DNA of 64,000 nt from Leptobrachium leishanense (GCA_009667805.1 CM019064.1:387128049-387192048); one strand, 5' to 3'. Counted from the first letter of the stretch, positions 11,188 to 23,284 are shown. Made by a program: numbers and translations. Notes: generated by a model not told the origin, from the letters alone.

Positions 11188-12720
11188 AGGGGATATTTAG
11201 CCAGAAATTATAGCTTCCTCTGCTTTACTTACACTTGAATCTATGGATACGCACGCGGCTTTCAGTTTGCAAAATTTAAAAAAGTGAAACTTCAAGTCAC
11301 TTCTTACCTGTAACACGCCTTTTGATTAAAATGATATATATAATGCTTTTGTGGGGAAAAAAATACACCAATCATGAACAACATGTAATGTCTGGCTAGC
11401 GTACAAATTTACAGTAAAATAGCACTTTCCTGAATATTGGTTTTTGTGGATTGTGCACAATACAAATTATGGGTACTAGTTTCTTTATATATTCTTTTTA
11501 TATATATTTTTTATCTCTTTGACATAGTTTAGTGGCAGCAAAAATGTTTTAGAATTTCCGTACTATTCCAAAGTTACTTCATTTCAGAACTACTAATCTG
11601 GAAGCTGAAATTACAGGATGAGTATGTGATAATAATGTGATAGATTAAAATGGCAAAAAAATTGGGTTTTTATAAGGAGTGGGGTGGCATTCAGGTGTCA
11701 AAATGGGATCTTAAAAATCATATAAAATTTGAAGAGAATTAAAAAAGGATGGATTCAATAACAGTGAATATTACACACTGTCAGGATCTCTGAGCTTCCC
11801 TTTGTTTCTTTGCTAGACTGGAAACACGTTGATCTATCAAGGTTGCTGTAATGTAGGGAAAGTAGGGGATTTTCATTTACAGTTCCTCAGTAGAGACATT
11901 AAGCAGCAGAGAAGCAACAGCTCGGTTTTTTTTCAGAATGAAACCAGCAAAAGAATAAAGGGAGAAGTTAATGGTTTTAAATGAAATAAATTTGCCACTT
12001 TTCCAATATTGTTACAAACAGTTGTGTCTGTTTAGCTTTGTGATTTTTCAGGTGGGTAATTTTAGTATGATTTTAAAAACAAAGATTTATAGAAAATCAA
12101 ATAAAACGTTTTCATGTTGGTTGTATGTTTCGTTATGGTTACTGGAATATGTGAAAAATGAATCACAATAATATTTTCTGAAAAATGAAATTACTCTTTT
12201 GAAGAAACACATTTCAATTTGTTTAAGAAAGGTTTTCCTTTTGCTATGACTTTTTTTTAATGGTCTGGACTTATCCATAAATTATCAGGGTTATTCAGAG
12301 AAAGGTGAAATTCTGGAGAACTTTTGGAGAAGTGAAAATTCTAGGTCAAAATAGCTGATTTGGAAAGTGAGAACATTTTGAGAATTTTTCTGGTTTGGCT
12401 ATTTTGACCTAGAATTTTAACTTCTCCAAAAGTTTTCCAGAGTTTCACCTTTCTCAGAATAACCCTGTATGTATATGAATTGTATTTTTGTAATAAAAAA
12501 AAATAGGTTGTCCCTTTTTGGCATTTTGTTAAAAATAAAATAATCTCAAATTCTGTTTAAGATACTATTTGTTGACAATGTTTCAAATTACAAATTTTGT
12601 ATCTATTTATAATTATAATTGTCTGTTATTAAGATCATGTTATTTGGACATTGTTATGTAGTGGGTTGTCACCTTCTGTGTATAGTGTTTATTCACCAAA
12701 TAAAAAGATGATGTTACACG
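11188..12720 (+). other. 3' UTR of keratin copy A
   Basis: Runs from the stop codon to a conserved polyadenylation signal AATAAA at 12699-12704. The same signal and context occur in unit 0 and copy B. The UTR length (~1.5 kb) is inferred from that shared signal; earlier AATAAA hexamers (for example near 11954) could also be used. It includes a MITE at 12286-12467. Confidence 0.6.
12286..12467. mobile_element. Palindromic CAGGG-ended MITE inside the copy A 3' UTR
   Basis: 182 bp, starting CAGGGTTATTCAGAG and ending with its complement CTCAGAATAACCCTG. The two halves form one long imperfect hairpin. TAT stands on both sides (12283-12285, 12468-12470). The paralogous site at the start of the window is empty and has one TAT, so a 3-bp target duplication is shown directly. 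Confidence 0.85.
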
Positions 12721-12802
12721 CAGATTGCTGTTCATCTGTACTTGAATTTATACATTTTAAAGCAGAGTAATCATTCATGCCACCTCTAATGTAGGTGTTT
12801 AA

Positions 12803-13266
12803 CCCGTTCACTACCAAGTGGTTTTCCAAAAAAAACATTGTCAGGAACCAGTTTTAATTTTGAAAAATAATTTTAATTAATTATACAGTAAGAAATGTTT
12901 GGGAATATTCCCAGTGTATTCTTTACTGTAATAACCTGTTTGGCAGGGAGAAAGCGCCATCGCTGACCAAATGGAGCTACAGCAGCGAGACCTGCTGCTC
13001 ATGGTTCCCTGCATCAGCTGCTGAAAGCCCGATATGTCAGGGAATTTTTCAGATGATATTAAACAGTTTTAGCACCTCGGGAGATATGACCACTAGGCTT
13101 AAACTTTGGGAGTATCATCTGCAGCTCAATAGCGAACAAAATTAGTTTGCAGGAAATGAGTTTCATTTGCTTTTGTCCTTCAGAGCTACATATCGAGATA
13201 ACTCAATTTTGGGATCTGATGCTGCTTTTGAGGTTCTGAGCTATCTCAATCTCGGTAGTGAAGGGG
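12803..13266. mobile_element. TTAA-flanked DNA element, deleted version
   Basis: Flanked by TTAA at 12799-12802 and 13267-13270. Same insertion site and same ends as the element at 373-1627, but with about 800 bp of the interior missing. Confidence 0.65.
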
Positions 13267-13270
13267 TTAA

Positions 13271-13612
13271 TTACTTCCACTAATGCGGTTAGCGATTTGA
13301 TATTTAGTTTTCAGTTAGTATTGGCATATTAATGAGTATTGAATTAGATTCAATGAGAACATTTAGGCTTAGAAGGTACTTTGTAGGCAAGAATTTGGTT
13401 GACAAAAATAGTAAATAATGGCAGAGATCTAGAATAAATAAACACAAATACACATAATAGTGCAGTACCATAGGCTTTCTAGTTTGCTTTTCTCCCCTGT
13501 ATTTGGAGTTTTTTTGGGGAGTGAGATTACCGGAGTCTCATGAGAAGCAATCCGATTTGCAGATTAGGACCAGATCGAAGAAATTTGGCACCAATTTGTA
13601 GACGTACCAAAA
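13271..13612. other. Copy A downstream flank, no gene seen
   Basis: To about 13480 it matches 1632-1840 behind unit 0. The rest shows no recognisable feature. Confidence 0.5.
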
Positions 13613-13991
13613 GGCTAGCGCAGGGGCGGATTGACAACTAATGGGGCCCCCGGGCAATTGGAGATCATGGGGCTCCCTTGTGCCGCACCCACACAAACCC
13701 CAACCATTCAACGCAACATCCACATGTACATTATTATACTAAAGAATTTATTTCTTAACGCATTAAAATAATCTTTTGAAAATTGTGTAGAAAAAAAATA
13801 AATCCATTTGGACACAGACAGGAATTGGGGAATCCACTGTGTCCTCTCAGACTTCCAGATAGCCAGCTCTCTGTTGCAGCAGCCATCACCCACTCATTGC
13901 AGCTAAGCCTGCACCACGACACAGAAAGTCCCTGTGGCAAACGAGGGAAACTGCCGATCACTTTAAAAGATACTGTACATTACTGACACAC

Positions 13992-14183
13992 TGCACATTA
14001 CAGAGCTCCACAGCAATAAACCTCACAGTAATGTGCAGTGTGTATGAGCGTATCACAGAGCTCCAGAGCAATAAAACTCATAGTAACGTGCGGTGTGTAT
14101 GAGTGTATCAGAGCTCCACAGCAATAAAACGCACAGTAATAATGTGTAGTGTGTATGAACGTATCACAGAGCTCCACAGCCTT
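13992..14183. repeat. ~55-bp tandem repeat inside the hAT element
   Basis: About 3.4 units, each starting CAGAGCTCCACAGCAATAAA and containing GTGTGTATGAGCGTATC with small changes. Confidence 0.8.
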
Positions 14184-14219
14184 TTTTACACCCCGGCCAA
14201 TCCCATTCTTCATTGTTTT

Positions 14220-14465
14220 TAGGCAGGTGTCCCCTTTTTCTCTCTAGGCAGGTGTCCCCTTTCTGTTTTTAGGCAGGCAGGTGTCCCCTTTTTGTGTTTA
14301 GGCAGGCAGGTGTCCCCTTTTTATTTTTAGGCAGGCAGGTGTCCCCTTTTTGTTTTTAGGCAGGCAGGTGTCCCATTTGTTTTTTAGGCAGGCAGGTGTC
14401 CCCTTTTTTTTAGGCAGGCAGGTGACCCCATTTTGTGTTTAGGCAGGCAGGCGTCCCCATTTCTC
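14220..14465. repeat. ~30-bp minisatellite inside the hAT element
   Basis: Eight to nine units built on AGGCAGGCAGGTGTCCCC followed by a T-rich spacer of changing length. Confidence 0.85.
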
Positions 14466-14588
14466 TTCCCCGACACAGCGTGTGGGAGTTTGATCCCACA
14501 CCCTGCAGAGTAAATGGGAGACCCAGGGGGCCGGACACCCGGGGACCTCGGGCAGTGCCCGACGGCTCAGTCCGCCCCTGGGCTAGCG

Positions 14589-15042
14589 ACTTTATGGCTA
14601 AAAACTACAAAGATGACGCCTGAAGGAGGTACCAAGGTGTAATGTCACCCAATTACCGAGTAAACAGGAAATGATGCTCTGAGGTAACTGTATGGCCAGT
14701 GAATTGGGATACAAGTGGATACTCACAAACATATATCGACATATACAAATAGATATACACACACACGCACTAATCCATATGGATTTATTCACACATTTAT
14801 TTATACACATGCAGACTGAGGTTCCTGCACTCAAGGACTACTTAGGCTACAACTGCTCAGTACTTTTGTCAGTGATTTTTACGGGTGGACGATGGACATT
14901 CCAGGGACTTCTTCTTGCAATTGTAAAATTTTCCAGGGACTTCTTGCAGTTGATAATTTTTTAGTATCAAGAACCAACATTTCAGTTATTTTCCATAACA
15001 GAATGATGAAAGTTCTGGAAAATAACTGAATATTTGGATCTT
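14589..15042. other. Intergenic, no gene seen
   Basis: Contains a CA/TA-rich stretch and one clear hairpin at 14981-15030 with 14-bp arms (TTCAGTTATTTTCC and its complement). No coding potential recognised. Confidence 0.5.
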
Positions 15043-15045
15043 TAA

Positions 15046-15481
15046 GGCTAGGGTCAGAGTGGGGCAGTCGGAACGCGCGTGCAGGCGCACTAAATCACGG
15101 CGGCAGTAGCAGCACATAACGGCCAATGACGGCCAATATACGCAGTACGTGCGTACGAAAGTGCGCCGACACCACGCAACCAGCAAATGAACGCATTTTT
15201 ATCAGAACGTGAAACCGCTGGTACTGACGTACAAAGTGCGCTGCGGCCGCATAGCAGCGTGTGTGCGTGATTAGGAGATGTCAGACGCTGCTAGTGTGCG
15301 GCCTACATAACGTTCAAACAGCCGGATTTCCCTAGACTTCTTTTCACCCCATCGTCATGAAATACGTCCAGAATTGCGCATCGTCTGACCACTTAAGCGT
15401 ATTCCGTGAAAAAATGCGTGCGCACGCATCGACGTACATTTTGACGGTGGCTGCAGAAAATGCGCTCATCTGTCCCTAGCC
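15046..15481. mobile_element. PIF/Harbinger-like MITE, member 1
   Basis: Ends GGCTAGGGTCAGA and TCTGTCCCTAGCC are inverted repeats, flanked by TAA and TTA. It belongs with the elements at 27903, 32099 and 39199, which share a GGC-GGG start and 3-bp TWA duplications. GC-rich interior with many CpG-containing hairpins; non-coding. Confidence 0.65.
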
Positions 15482-16552
15482 TTATTCTTTATACAACAAA
15501 TGTTACACTTGCAATAAGAAATCCCTGGAGAGTTGGTCTCCATCCTCCAACTATTTGTACATATGGATACTCACACATATAAACTTATACACATTGATTT
15601 ACATAGACTCACATCCAGTTACAATAAATGTATCATTGTGGCAGCGTGGATTTGCTGAGTTTTAAAACATAGGAGAAATAATAAGGGATTCGATCTGTCA
15701 CTTTTATTCCTCTCACATTTCTTGTGGAGTTCTTTCTACTCCGCCCCCTGTCTCAAGTTACCTATGATTTCAATGTATAAATAGAATTAACCAAATATTG
15801 TATTAACCAAAGTTTGTATTTATCTCATGTTTTTGTAGGGTACTAGTTTATCTATCAACAAAATATCCTTGGCCAGTGTAAATTAGGTTTATTTGATTTA
15901 TGTACATCAGGGTTTGAAGTGTAGTCAGTGTCCGGGGAGGCACTGGCTGTGGGATGGGCAGTAGAGCACAGCCAGTGCAATGAGCGAAACACAGGTGAAG
16001 ATCCCTTTTCAGCCCTATTTTTCCCATCTTTCATTTTATGCCCCTATTTATTATGGCCTCAATTTCATTCCCCTTTTCATTTATTTCCTTTTCAGTATGT
16101 TGGTGTCACACCCGTAGTTTGTTTTCTGCCCTCTGTCTTCACACACCTGAGATCAGAGATTCTGAATTATACAAACAGAATGTCACTGTGTAACTTCTTA
16201 TGGAGCCAGAGATTCAATGCACAATTTTATTAGACATGTGCATTTTGTTTCAGCCGTCAAAATTAACGAATCGGCTGCAAATACTAATCGCGGTAGCATT
16301 ATGAAAACAACAAAACAAATTATCAGAACGAAAAATTATCCTAAAAAGATAAGAAGCGAAAAAAAAAGAGATGAAAATCATCCGAAATAAAAAATAAACC
16401 AAAACAACCTAAAACAAAAAAAGAACGAAATGATCCGAAACGAAAAACCTGTGTAAAATGACTCAAAATTAAAAATAAAATGGAACGAGATGATTCAAAA
16501 AGAATAAAAAAAGGGGATTTTTTTTCAATTGAACCCAGTAGGATTCGTCTGA
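15482..16552. other. Intergenic, no gene seen
   Basis: No recognisable gene. 16233-16505 is an A-rich degenerate stretch with repeated CGAAA and ATGATCCGAAA words, probably old repeat sequence. Confidence 0.5.
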
Positions 16553-16557
16553 TTAAG

Positions 16558-17289
16558 TGTCACGTCATCCACTCCTGGGGGTCTCAGGCTGATGCCAGGC
16601 ACCCGGCGGCACCATCGGCGCCAGTAGCTTGCCGGGTGCCAGGTAATGCGCCTGTTCCAGGAGGTTGCGTGGCCAATGAGGGGGCGGGGCGTGGCTTGAT
16701 GATGCGGAGCTGCCGGCTTTAAATCCAGACCGCGCACACTGACTTGTTGCCTTGCCGTGGCGTTGCTTTCCCACAGAGCTAGTGAACCATTCATATGAAT
16801 CACTGATTCTTTTCTTGCTGCCTATTACTGACCCGGTGTGTATGAGAACCCTGGTTGTTGCTGACTCCGATTGCCGTAACGACCATTCTAATTCTGACCA
16901 GGCCTGTATGAGTGTCAAGCCCATTGCTGACTCAGAGTGTATGATTATCCTGCCTATTACTGACTCGGAGTGTATGAGAACCCTGCTTGTTGCTGACTCG
17001 GATTGCTATAACGACCATTCTATTCTTGAACCAGATTGTATGAATACCCTGCTTGATCCTGACCTGGCTTGTTTCTCCACCACCCTTGATATTAACCCTT
17101 CCTGCACAAGTGCCTGTCCTGTTTGAAGACCTGTATCTAATATCCTTAGGCCGTGCACGTTGCTGTGTTTGTGTGTCTTATCCCTGACTGAGATACATAG
17201 GGTTAGTGTTGCTGACCATTCAAGGATCGGAGGATTTAGAGGTCTGCCCATAGGGATCTACATCACGGATACTGAGGGAAATCGTGACA
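16558..17289. mobile_element. Solo LTR
   Basis: Starts TGTCACG and ends CGTGACA, and is flanked by the perfect 5-bp duplication TTAAG (16553-16557 and 17290-17294). The length of 732 bp, TG..CA ends and 5-bp duplication fit an LTR left by recombination between the two LTRs of a retrotransposon. Both the GC-rich first third and a TTTAAATC stretch near 16718 fit a promoter-bearing LTR. Family not identified. Confidence 0.85.
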
Positions 17290-17315
17290 TTAAGCCTGTC
17301 AAACCAACCACTAAA

Positions 17316-17372
17316 AATGAGGGTTAGAAATTAGGGTTAGATGCTAGGTTTAGAAATTAGGGTTAGAAATTA
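17316..17372. repeat. Short TTAGGG-containing repeat
   Basis: Three to four units of GGGTTAGAAATTA with variants. It resembles telomere repeat by chance of its GGGTTAG word, but the unit is about 13 bp and not hexameric. Confidence 0.5.
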
Positions 17373-17374
17373 TC

Positions 17375-20300
17375 AGAAAGACCCCGAGACGGTGGCTCAG
17401 ATCAGCAAAAGCCGCATCCCAGAGCGGTCTTACCCTATCACATTCCCACCACGAGTGAAAATAAGTCCCCTCCTCACTGCAGCCTCAGAAGCACAGAGTA
17501 GAGGCCCCCCCAGTTGCAAGCGAACCAGTCTGCGGGGATGGAGGTACCATCTGGAGTAGACTCTAAAACAGTTTTCCTTAATGGCCATGCAAACCGTAAC
17601 TCTAGAGCAGCGGTCCTAGATCTCCACCCAGTCCTCAACCATCAAGGTCTCCTCCAGGTCGGCCTCCCACCTGGACACATAAATCAGGGGGTGAGGGAAA
17701 ACGGTCTGCAGCAGGTGAGATTAAAGGCGGGAGATCAAGGCCAATGTGCGGATCGGCCTCCTGCACAAACGCTTCTAGAACGTCATGGGATGCGGAGGCC
17801 CTTCCCAAATGAGGACATTAACAAAGTGCAACAATTGCCCCTCTCAGAACAGTTCCCTGGTCGGCAGTTCAGATCGATCCTGGAGAGACGAGAGGGGCAC
17901 CGGGGCATCCCTGGATAGCAGGTGGTGTAACGCCATCAGGCTTCTATCCTGCCACCAGAGGAAAGCCTGCGCCAGACATCTGATAAAGAACACAGGGTTG
18001 TGAAAGATGGGAGTCAAGTTTGAGAGCCCTGGGGAGAGGCCATCGCAAGCGGGGTAAAGGTGCCGCAGACTGAGGGAGTGCCAAAGGGTGGGACTAAGAC
18101 ACGGACAGGGGGATCGGTCTGAGGCAGCCACAGAAGGACCCACAGAGGTGTGGACCCCTCTAGTAGCTGCTCTATCTGGACCCAGCTCGACAAAGAAGCA
18201 GGCAGGTTGATAGGAGACAGCATAGCCATCTGGTCCACCTTATAGTAGGAAAAAAGGTGGGGAATCCCCAGTCCACTGCGGAGGCAGGGCTGGGATGTGG
18301 CAGCCCGGGGCAACCGGCTTCGTTTTCCTGCCCATACAAAGGTGTGAATCACGCTCTGCACAGGGGGATATGAGGCCTGGATCAGGATAGGTAAGGTGCG
18401 GAAATAGTACAGAATCTTAGGAAGTAAGGTCATCCAAACTGCGTAAACGTTTTTTGACCAGAAGTCCAGCAGACGACGAAGGAGCAAAAATAGAGGCCCA
18501 TAGTTAGCCGCATGCAAAGTCCCTAGAGATGGAGTTAAATACACCCCCAGGGATTTCAGGGAGGTAGCCTGCCACCGGAACGGGAACACTGCTGCCACCG
18601 ATGTCAGGGTAACATTGAGGGCTTCACTCTCGGACTCATTGTCCATATAACCCGACGCCGCCCCATAGTCTCGCAGGACAGCCATCAGGGTAGGCAAGGT
18701 AGTTAACGGGGACATCAGAAAAAGGAGGACATCATCCGCAAAGAGTCTGATCTTAACTATTTCCCCTTCAGGTCCACACCCTTAATGTCATATAGATACT
18801 GCACCCTGTTCGCCAACGGCACAATGGAAAAGACAAACAGAAGGGGGGTAGAGGGCAACCCTGGTGAATGCCATTGGGGTTTGGGAAGGGCACTGAGAGG
18901 AAACCCCCCGTGTACACGTAAGCTTTTGGGTTGTTGTAAAGCGCTTGGATTCCAGTCAAGAAGGCCACCCAATCCTGAACGTCCTAGAACCTCCCAATCA
19001 ATTCAATCGAAGGCCTTCTCCACGAACAAGGAGAGCAGGAAGGCTCCCTGAGCCATGCGCTTGGAATGGTGAACAAGATTCAGAGCTCTCCGAATGTTGT
19101 CAGGTGCCTCCCTCCCCGTGATGAAGCCAACCTGGTCCAGATGGACCAAGGCCAGTAGAAAGCGGCCAAGACAAAGGGCCAGTACTTTAGAGAACAGTTT
19201 GATGTCCACATTGATCAAGGAGAACGGGCGATAGTGCACAAAGCAAGGTCTTTGCCTTCCTTAGGGTTCACAACAATTCTGGCAGCAAGCATATCCGCGG
19301 AAGGGGACTCGTCACCTGACAGAAACACATTAAACAGGGACTTGAGATGAGGAAGGAGAGTCACCATCATGGCCTTATAATATGGAGCGGAGAACCCGTC
19401 AGGGCGCCCGGGGCTTTAGAGTGCTTCAGCGACCGGATGGTCTCCAGGACCTCCTCTTCCATAAACAGGGTGCAAAGATCTTCAGATTGGGTTGGGGAGA
19501 GAGTAGGGACTGGGCAGCACACTAGAAAGGCCCGAACATCTTTCAACACGGGATTCCATGCAGCAGTCGTAGTGCCCTGATAGAGGGTAGCGTAATATTC
19601 CTCAAATAAGCTGGAAATCACCCCTGAGTCATGGGTAACGTCCCCCTGGTGGGTCCGCAGAGTCCGACCCGTGCAGGCCCTGGCCTTCTGTTGTCTTTCA
19701 GTTGTCTGGCCAACAAAGCATCCGGCTTGTAGCCTTTCGCAAAATATTGCACTTGATGAGAGTGGAAGGGGTTAAGCTGACCACGAACATCTACCATTCG
19801 GTGAAAAAGTAGTCGTTATCCTTAAGCCGATGTCCTTATGAGACCGCTCCAAGAGTTTAAAGGATGCAGTCAACTCAAGGAGTTCTTGTAGGTGCTCCCG
19901 CTTGCAGCTGGACGAAATGGCAATAATCCGACCCCACATAAACACCTTATGGGCATCCCAGGTATTCATCCGGGAGGTGTGAAATCCCAAAGAAGCAATT
20001 GTATACAGGAGAGTGAAGCACCCACTAGAAATTAGTGCACAACCCACTTGCTAAACGTTTGAGTATGGAGGTTCCTCTAAATAGCCTTAAACAATAGACA
20101 TAGAAAGAATACAACTTAGTGCCAGTAAATTTCAAACTAACGGTTAGCGAGATCATAGCTATGATTTCATTATTGTTTCAATAAATGTTTTTAAGACTGC
20201 TGTTTGTCTGGATTCCTGTCCAAGAAGGTTTTGGTGATTCCTTATAAATCCCTTAGACATATTTAACAGAGCCATTTGGGGCTCTGGGACATGCGAGTTT

Positions 20301-21173
20301 TAAATTGACCTGATTTTACTGCACAAGCTGTTTGGTTGCAATGTTACACTAGGGGTATCCCTGGTATATGTCTGTTCCTACTGCAGGGGAACTCTACTGG
20401 AGTCTACGGGATCCCAGAAGGGGTTAATGGACACCTGAAGAAATAAAAGAGCCATAAAGCAATCAATCCTAGAGCCAGGTGTGGGCTCATATAAATGTGA
20501 GTTGGATATTTATATGATTATAGTTTCACATCTGGAATTATATACTGCGCAATCCTGGTCTCCCTCTTTTTTCCTGCAATATTTCTAATATACCCTCAAA
20601 GGAGACGAACCCTTGAAGAAAAAAAAAAGGACCATTACTTTTTTCTACAGACGTGCAGTGTGTATAATCTCGCTAACCGTTAGTTTGATATTTACTGGCT
20701 CTACGTTGTATTCTTTCTATGTTTAAAGAAATCCCAAAGGTCCGCAAGCAGAGAGTCCCTCACCCCCCTGTCCAAAAGGATAGAGTAATTAAAGCGCCAG
20801 GAGCAAAAATCCCCCCCATACTCCCAAAATCCACCACTGTCTCAACTATAGCGTGGTCAGACCTTGAGAACTCGTGAATAGAAGAGCAGCGAAGACCCGA
20901 CACCAAATTCCTGCTGCATAAGATGTAAACGATTTGGGAATACATGTCGTGTGGAGGGGAGTAAATTGTATAGTCCTGGTCCTTAGTGTGTAAAAGGTGC
21001 CATGTGTCGAACAAGTTAAAATCATGTAGTAAAGCAGACGCAGGCCGATAGGGGGAAGGAGGGTACCAGAGGGAGGTCAAGACACTACTGTCTAAGTACG
21101 GGTCTAGTGCGACATTAAGGTCACCACCTATGAGGACAGTTGTGACGAGCAGTAAAGCAAGATGTGTATACAT
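17375..21173 (-). mobile_element. Tx1/L1-like LINE remnant (ORF2), decayed
   Basis: In reading order on the minus strand: an endonuclease part (21173-20760) with GGDLN and SRSDHAIV, the linker (20047-19770), then reverse-transcriptase parts (19239-19003 with HYRPFSLINVD and DQVGFITGRE, and 18968-18757 with IHQGCPLPP). A thumb and C-terminal region follows (18715-17440). Frames change several times and stops interrupt them, so it is dead. The first part of the endonuclease and the 3' end are missing. A DNA element with long inverted repeats sits at 20088-20727. Confidence 0.8.
20088..20727. mobile_element. DNA element with ~60-bp terminal inverted repeats
   Basis: The left end (20088-20153) and right end (20663-20727) are complementary over about 60 bp, including CATAGAAAGAATACAAC and AAACTAACGGTTAGCGAGAT. 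It interrupts the LINE remnant. No coding frame; superfamily not determined. Confidence 0.7.
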
Positions 21174-22046
21174 AGCTCATCAGAGCAAATTGAATTGCTT
21201 TCAGGGCTCAGATGTCTCTCATCAAGCTGCCCATGTCTGGGTGTATATAAGAGAAGCAAACAAAAAACATATGATTGTGCAGTATTTCACATACAATTGC
21301 ATTATTTTAGATGGTATATGGTGTTCCATTCAGATATAAAGAGTCGCAACACTAGCTCTGAGTGGATCTGCGCATCTAGGTGGTTAAATTTCCATCCAGG
21401 TAACCCATACCTTACTGGGATGGTACATATCCGCCACAGAATATATGGTAGAATATGAAAGACAAGAAAGAATAGAAGACAACTCTCATTGTGTAAAATC
21501 CAGGCAAATATAGACACAAGACTATTTTGCCAATTTTTAACCAACGCTTGGTGGAGCTTCCATAGCTTGAAGATAAGCGCCTGTGGATAATATCATACCG
21601 GGTAAATAAAACCGCCATGGATACAAAGACGTGGTCTTAAAAAGGTTTACTAAAACATAAGTATAAAACAAAAGAAAATAAAGTTCAATCAAGTTTCCAG
21701 GACGCGTTTCACCGCAATAAAACGACTTCATCAGCTGGCATAATGGTTATTACCTCTATGCATTCTTATATAGTCTGTACAATTAACAAATATCAACCAC
21801 ACATAAAACACATTTAAACTTTTGATCAGGGTCATTTTGGTAGTTTCTGTTGTCATTATGATTTAAAAAGAGTAAACACACTTGATTGATAATAAATGGC
21901 TTCAGCCAAACACTAAGCATGAGTGAAAGAAATGTTTTTGTGTTATTATTCATATTCCCTGAATAATTGCCAAGAGATCATAAATTCCGCCAGGGTATGC
22001 AAACTCATGAGCACAACCGTATATTATTTTGCTTTCATAAGCTTCC
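21174..22046. other. Intergenic, no gene seen
   Basis: A/T-rich sequence between the LINE remnant and the unit B flank. The only structure I recognise is the hammerhead-like motif at 21697-21738. The left edge of the duplicated segment shared with copy C lies near 22020. Confidence 0.5.
21697..21738 (-). ncRNA. Hammerhead-ribozyme-like motif
   Basis: On the minus strand the order is CCAG, CTGATGA, a short stem-loop (GTCG..CGGT with two wobble pairs), GAAA, CGCGTC, CTGG. CUGAUGA and GAAA are the invariant hammerhead core, CCAG/CTGG can form stem I, and GUC precedes the expected cleavage point. Stem III would be the self-complementary ACGCGU with no loop. That is known for small hammerheads in Penelope-like elements and retrozymes, which are thought to act as dimers. 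Activity is inferred only. Confidence 0.5.
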
Positions 22047-23284
22047 TTAAAAGAACACTCCACTGAAGAGTGGAGGTCACTTTTGTGCCCTTAAATAAAT
22101 GGGCAGAGGCTGCTGCCAGTCTATGTCCAATTATTTTTATTAATAATATTTTATTTTAACTCCATTTTACTCACATTTTGTTCCTCGCCATGCACAGTTC
22201 CTCCTCTTCGGCTCAGAGACTCCTGAAACCGGAGGTCCCTGTGGCTTTTTTGCGCATTTTGCACTTCCAGCGCTACTTGTGTAGTTTAGGAAACGCAACG
22301 GGATTTGCAAACTTTGGGCTCTATTACATTCTTCACGCAAAAACGCAAGCAGAACGCGTGAATTTTTGTGTGCAGCGTTAAACGTTAACGTGCGTAAAAC
22401 AACGCTGGTATTACAATCCGCGCGCATTTTTCAATCCGTCAAAAAATAAACACGCATAAAATGGACATGCAAAAACGCGCGTGCAGCAACGTTGCACGCA
22501 GAAATCAGTGTGCGGACTGTTTTTTCACGCGATTCAGCCAATCAGAATTAAGAATCACAATTGTCTCCCGTTAAGTTTTTGCACCTGTCAAAGTCAATCT
22601 GCGTATATATGCTGCATCAATAAAAAAACACACACAACGTCTCAATTTTATTGTTTGGGTATGTGTAGAATGTGTAACTATACTGTGCTGTATTATTTTT
22701 TTTGGGCTGGTGTATTTGGGTTCAGTCAGGACGTTCAGATTTGCCGTTACCACCAGCTTTTCAAAGACGTTAAAATTATGCACGCAAACGCTGTGCGTTA
22801 AATTTTGCACATAGATTGTAATACCATCCACGTACCAGCGCACATACATATTTCTGCTCACAATGTTAAGTAAAGGAAGTGCACAGTACAGTACGCTCGC
22901 GCAGGTTCACCCGCGGTAGACGTTAACACCCATTTATTGCACGGACATTGTAATACGACGTTCATCGCAAAGGGTTTTGCACCTCTCGTTAATGCGTTTT
23001 TGCGCACGCGTTAACGTTTGCGCAAAGAATGTAATAGAGCCCTATACGTTCCCAAACCCTGTAGCACCTGAAAAGAATGATGGATTGGTGCTATGCTCAT
23101 GCGCAGCTCCAATCCATGGTGGCCTCTCACTGTCTCTCAGAGATATTGATGTCTGCACGATCCCAGGATACTGACGTCACTAGTAACCTAGTAGTTACTG
23201 GCGGCCGGGAAATTCCAATTTTAAAATTTCCACACATCCTGACCATTATAAAAATATAAAGTGATGAGTAGAGTGTTCCTTTAA
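22047..23284. mobile_element. TTAAAGG-type (T2-like) MITE upstream of copy B
   Basis: Starts TTAAAAGAACACTCCACT and ends AGAGTGTTCCTTTAA. Ends of the form TTAAAGG with TTAA duplication are known for Kolobok-type T2 MITEs of Xenopus. The same insertion lies upstream of copy C (56484-56990, 507 bp), but here it is enlarged by a 727-bp insertion. Copy A lacks it. Confidence 0.75.
22316..23042. mobile_element. 727-bp DNA element inside the T2-like MITE
   Basis: Perfect 18-bp terminal inverted repeats GGGCTCTATTACATTCTT. The site is empty in the copy C flank (about 56748). The interior is rich in GCGCAAAAACGC-like words. No reading frame of note and no clear target duplication. Confidence 0.8.

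Larger units (their letters stand above)
13621..14580. mobile_element. hAT non-autonomous element with 8-bp TSD
   Basis: Begins CAGGGGCGGA and ends TCCGCCCCTG, a perfect terminal inverted repeat. GGCTAGCG stands on both sides (13613-13620 and 14581-14588), the 8-bp duplication expected of hAT elements. The interior is mainly two tandem-repeat blocks and has no transposase. Confidence 0.9.

Noticed and set aside
17316..17372. Interstitial telomere repeat
   Set aside because: Unit is about 13 bp (GGGTTAGAAATTA), not (TTAGGG)n.
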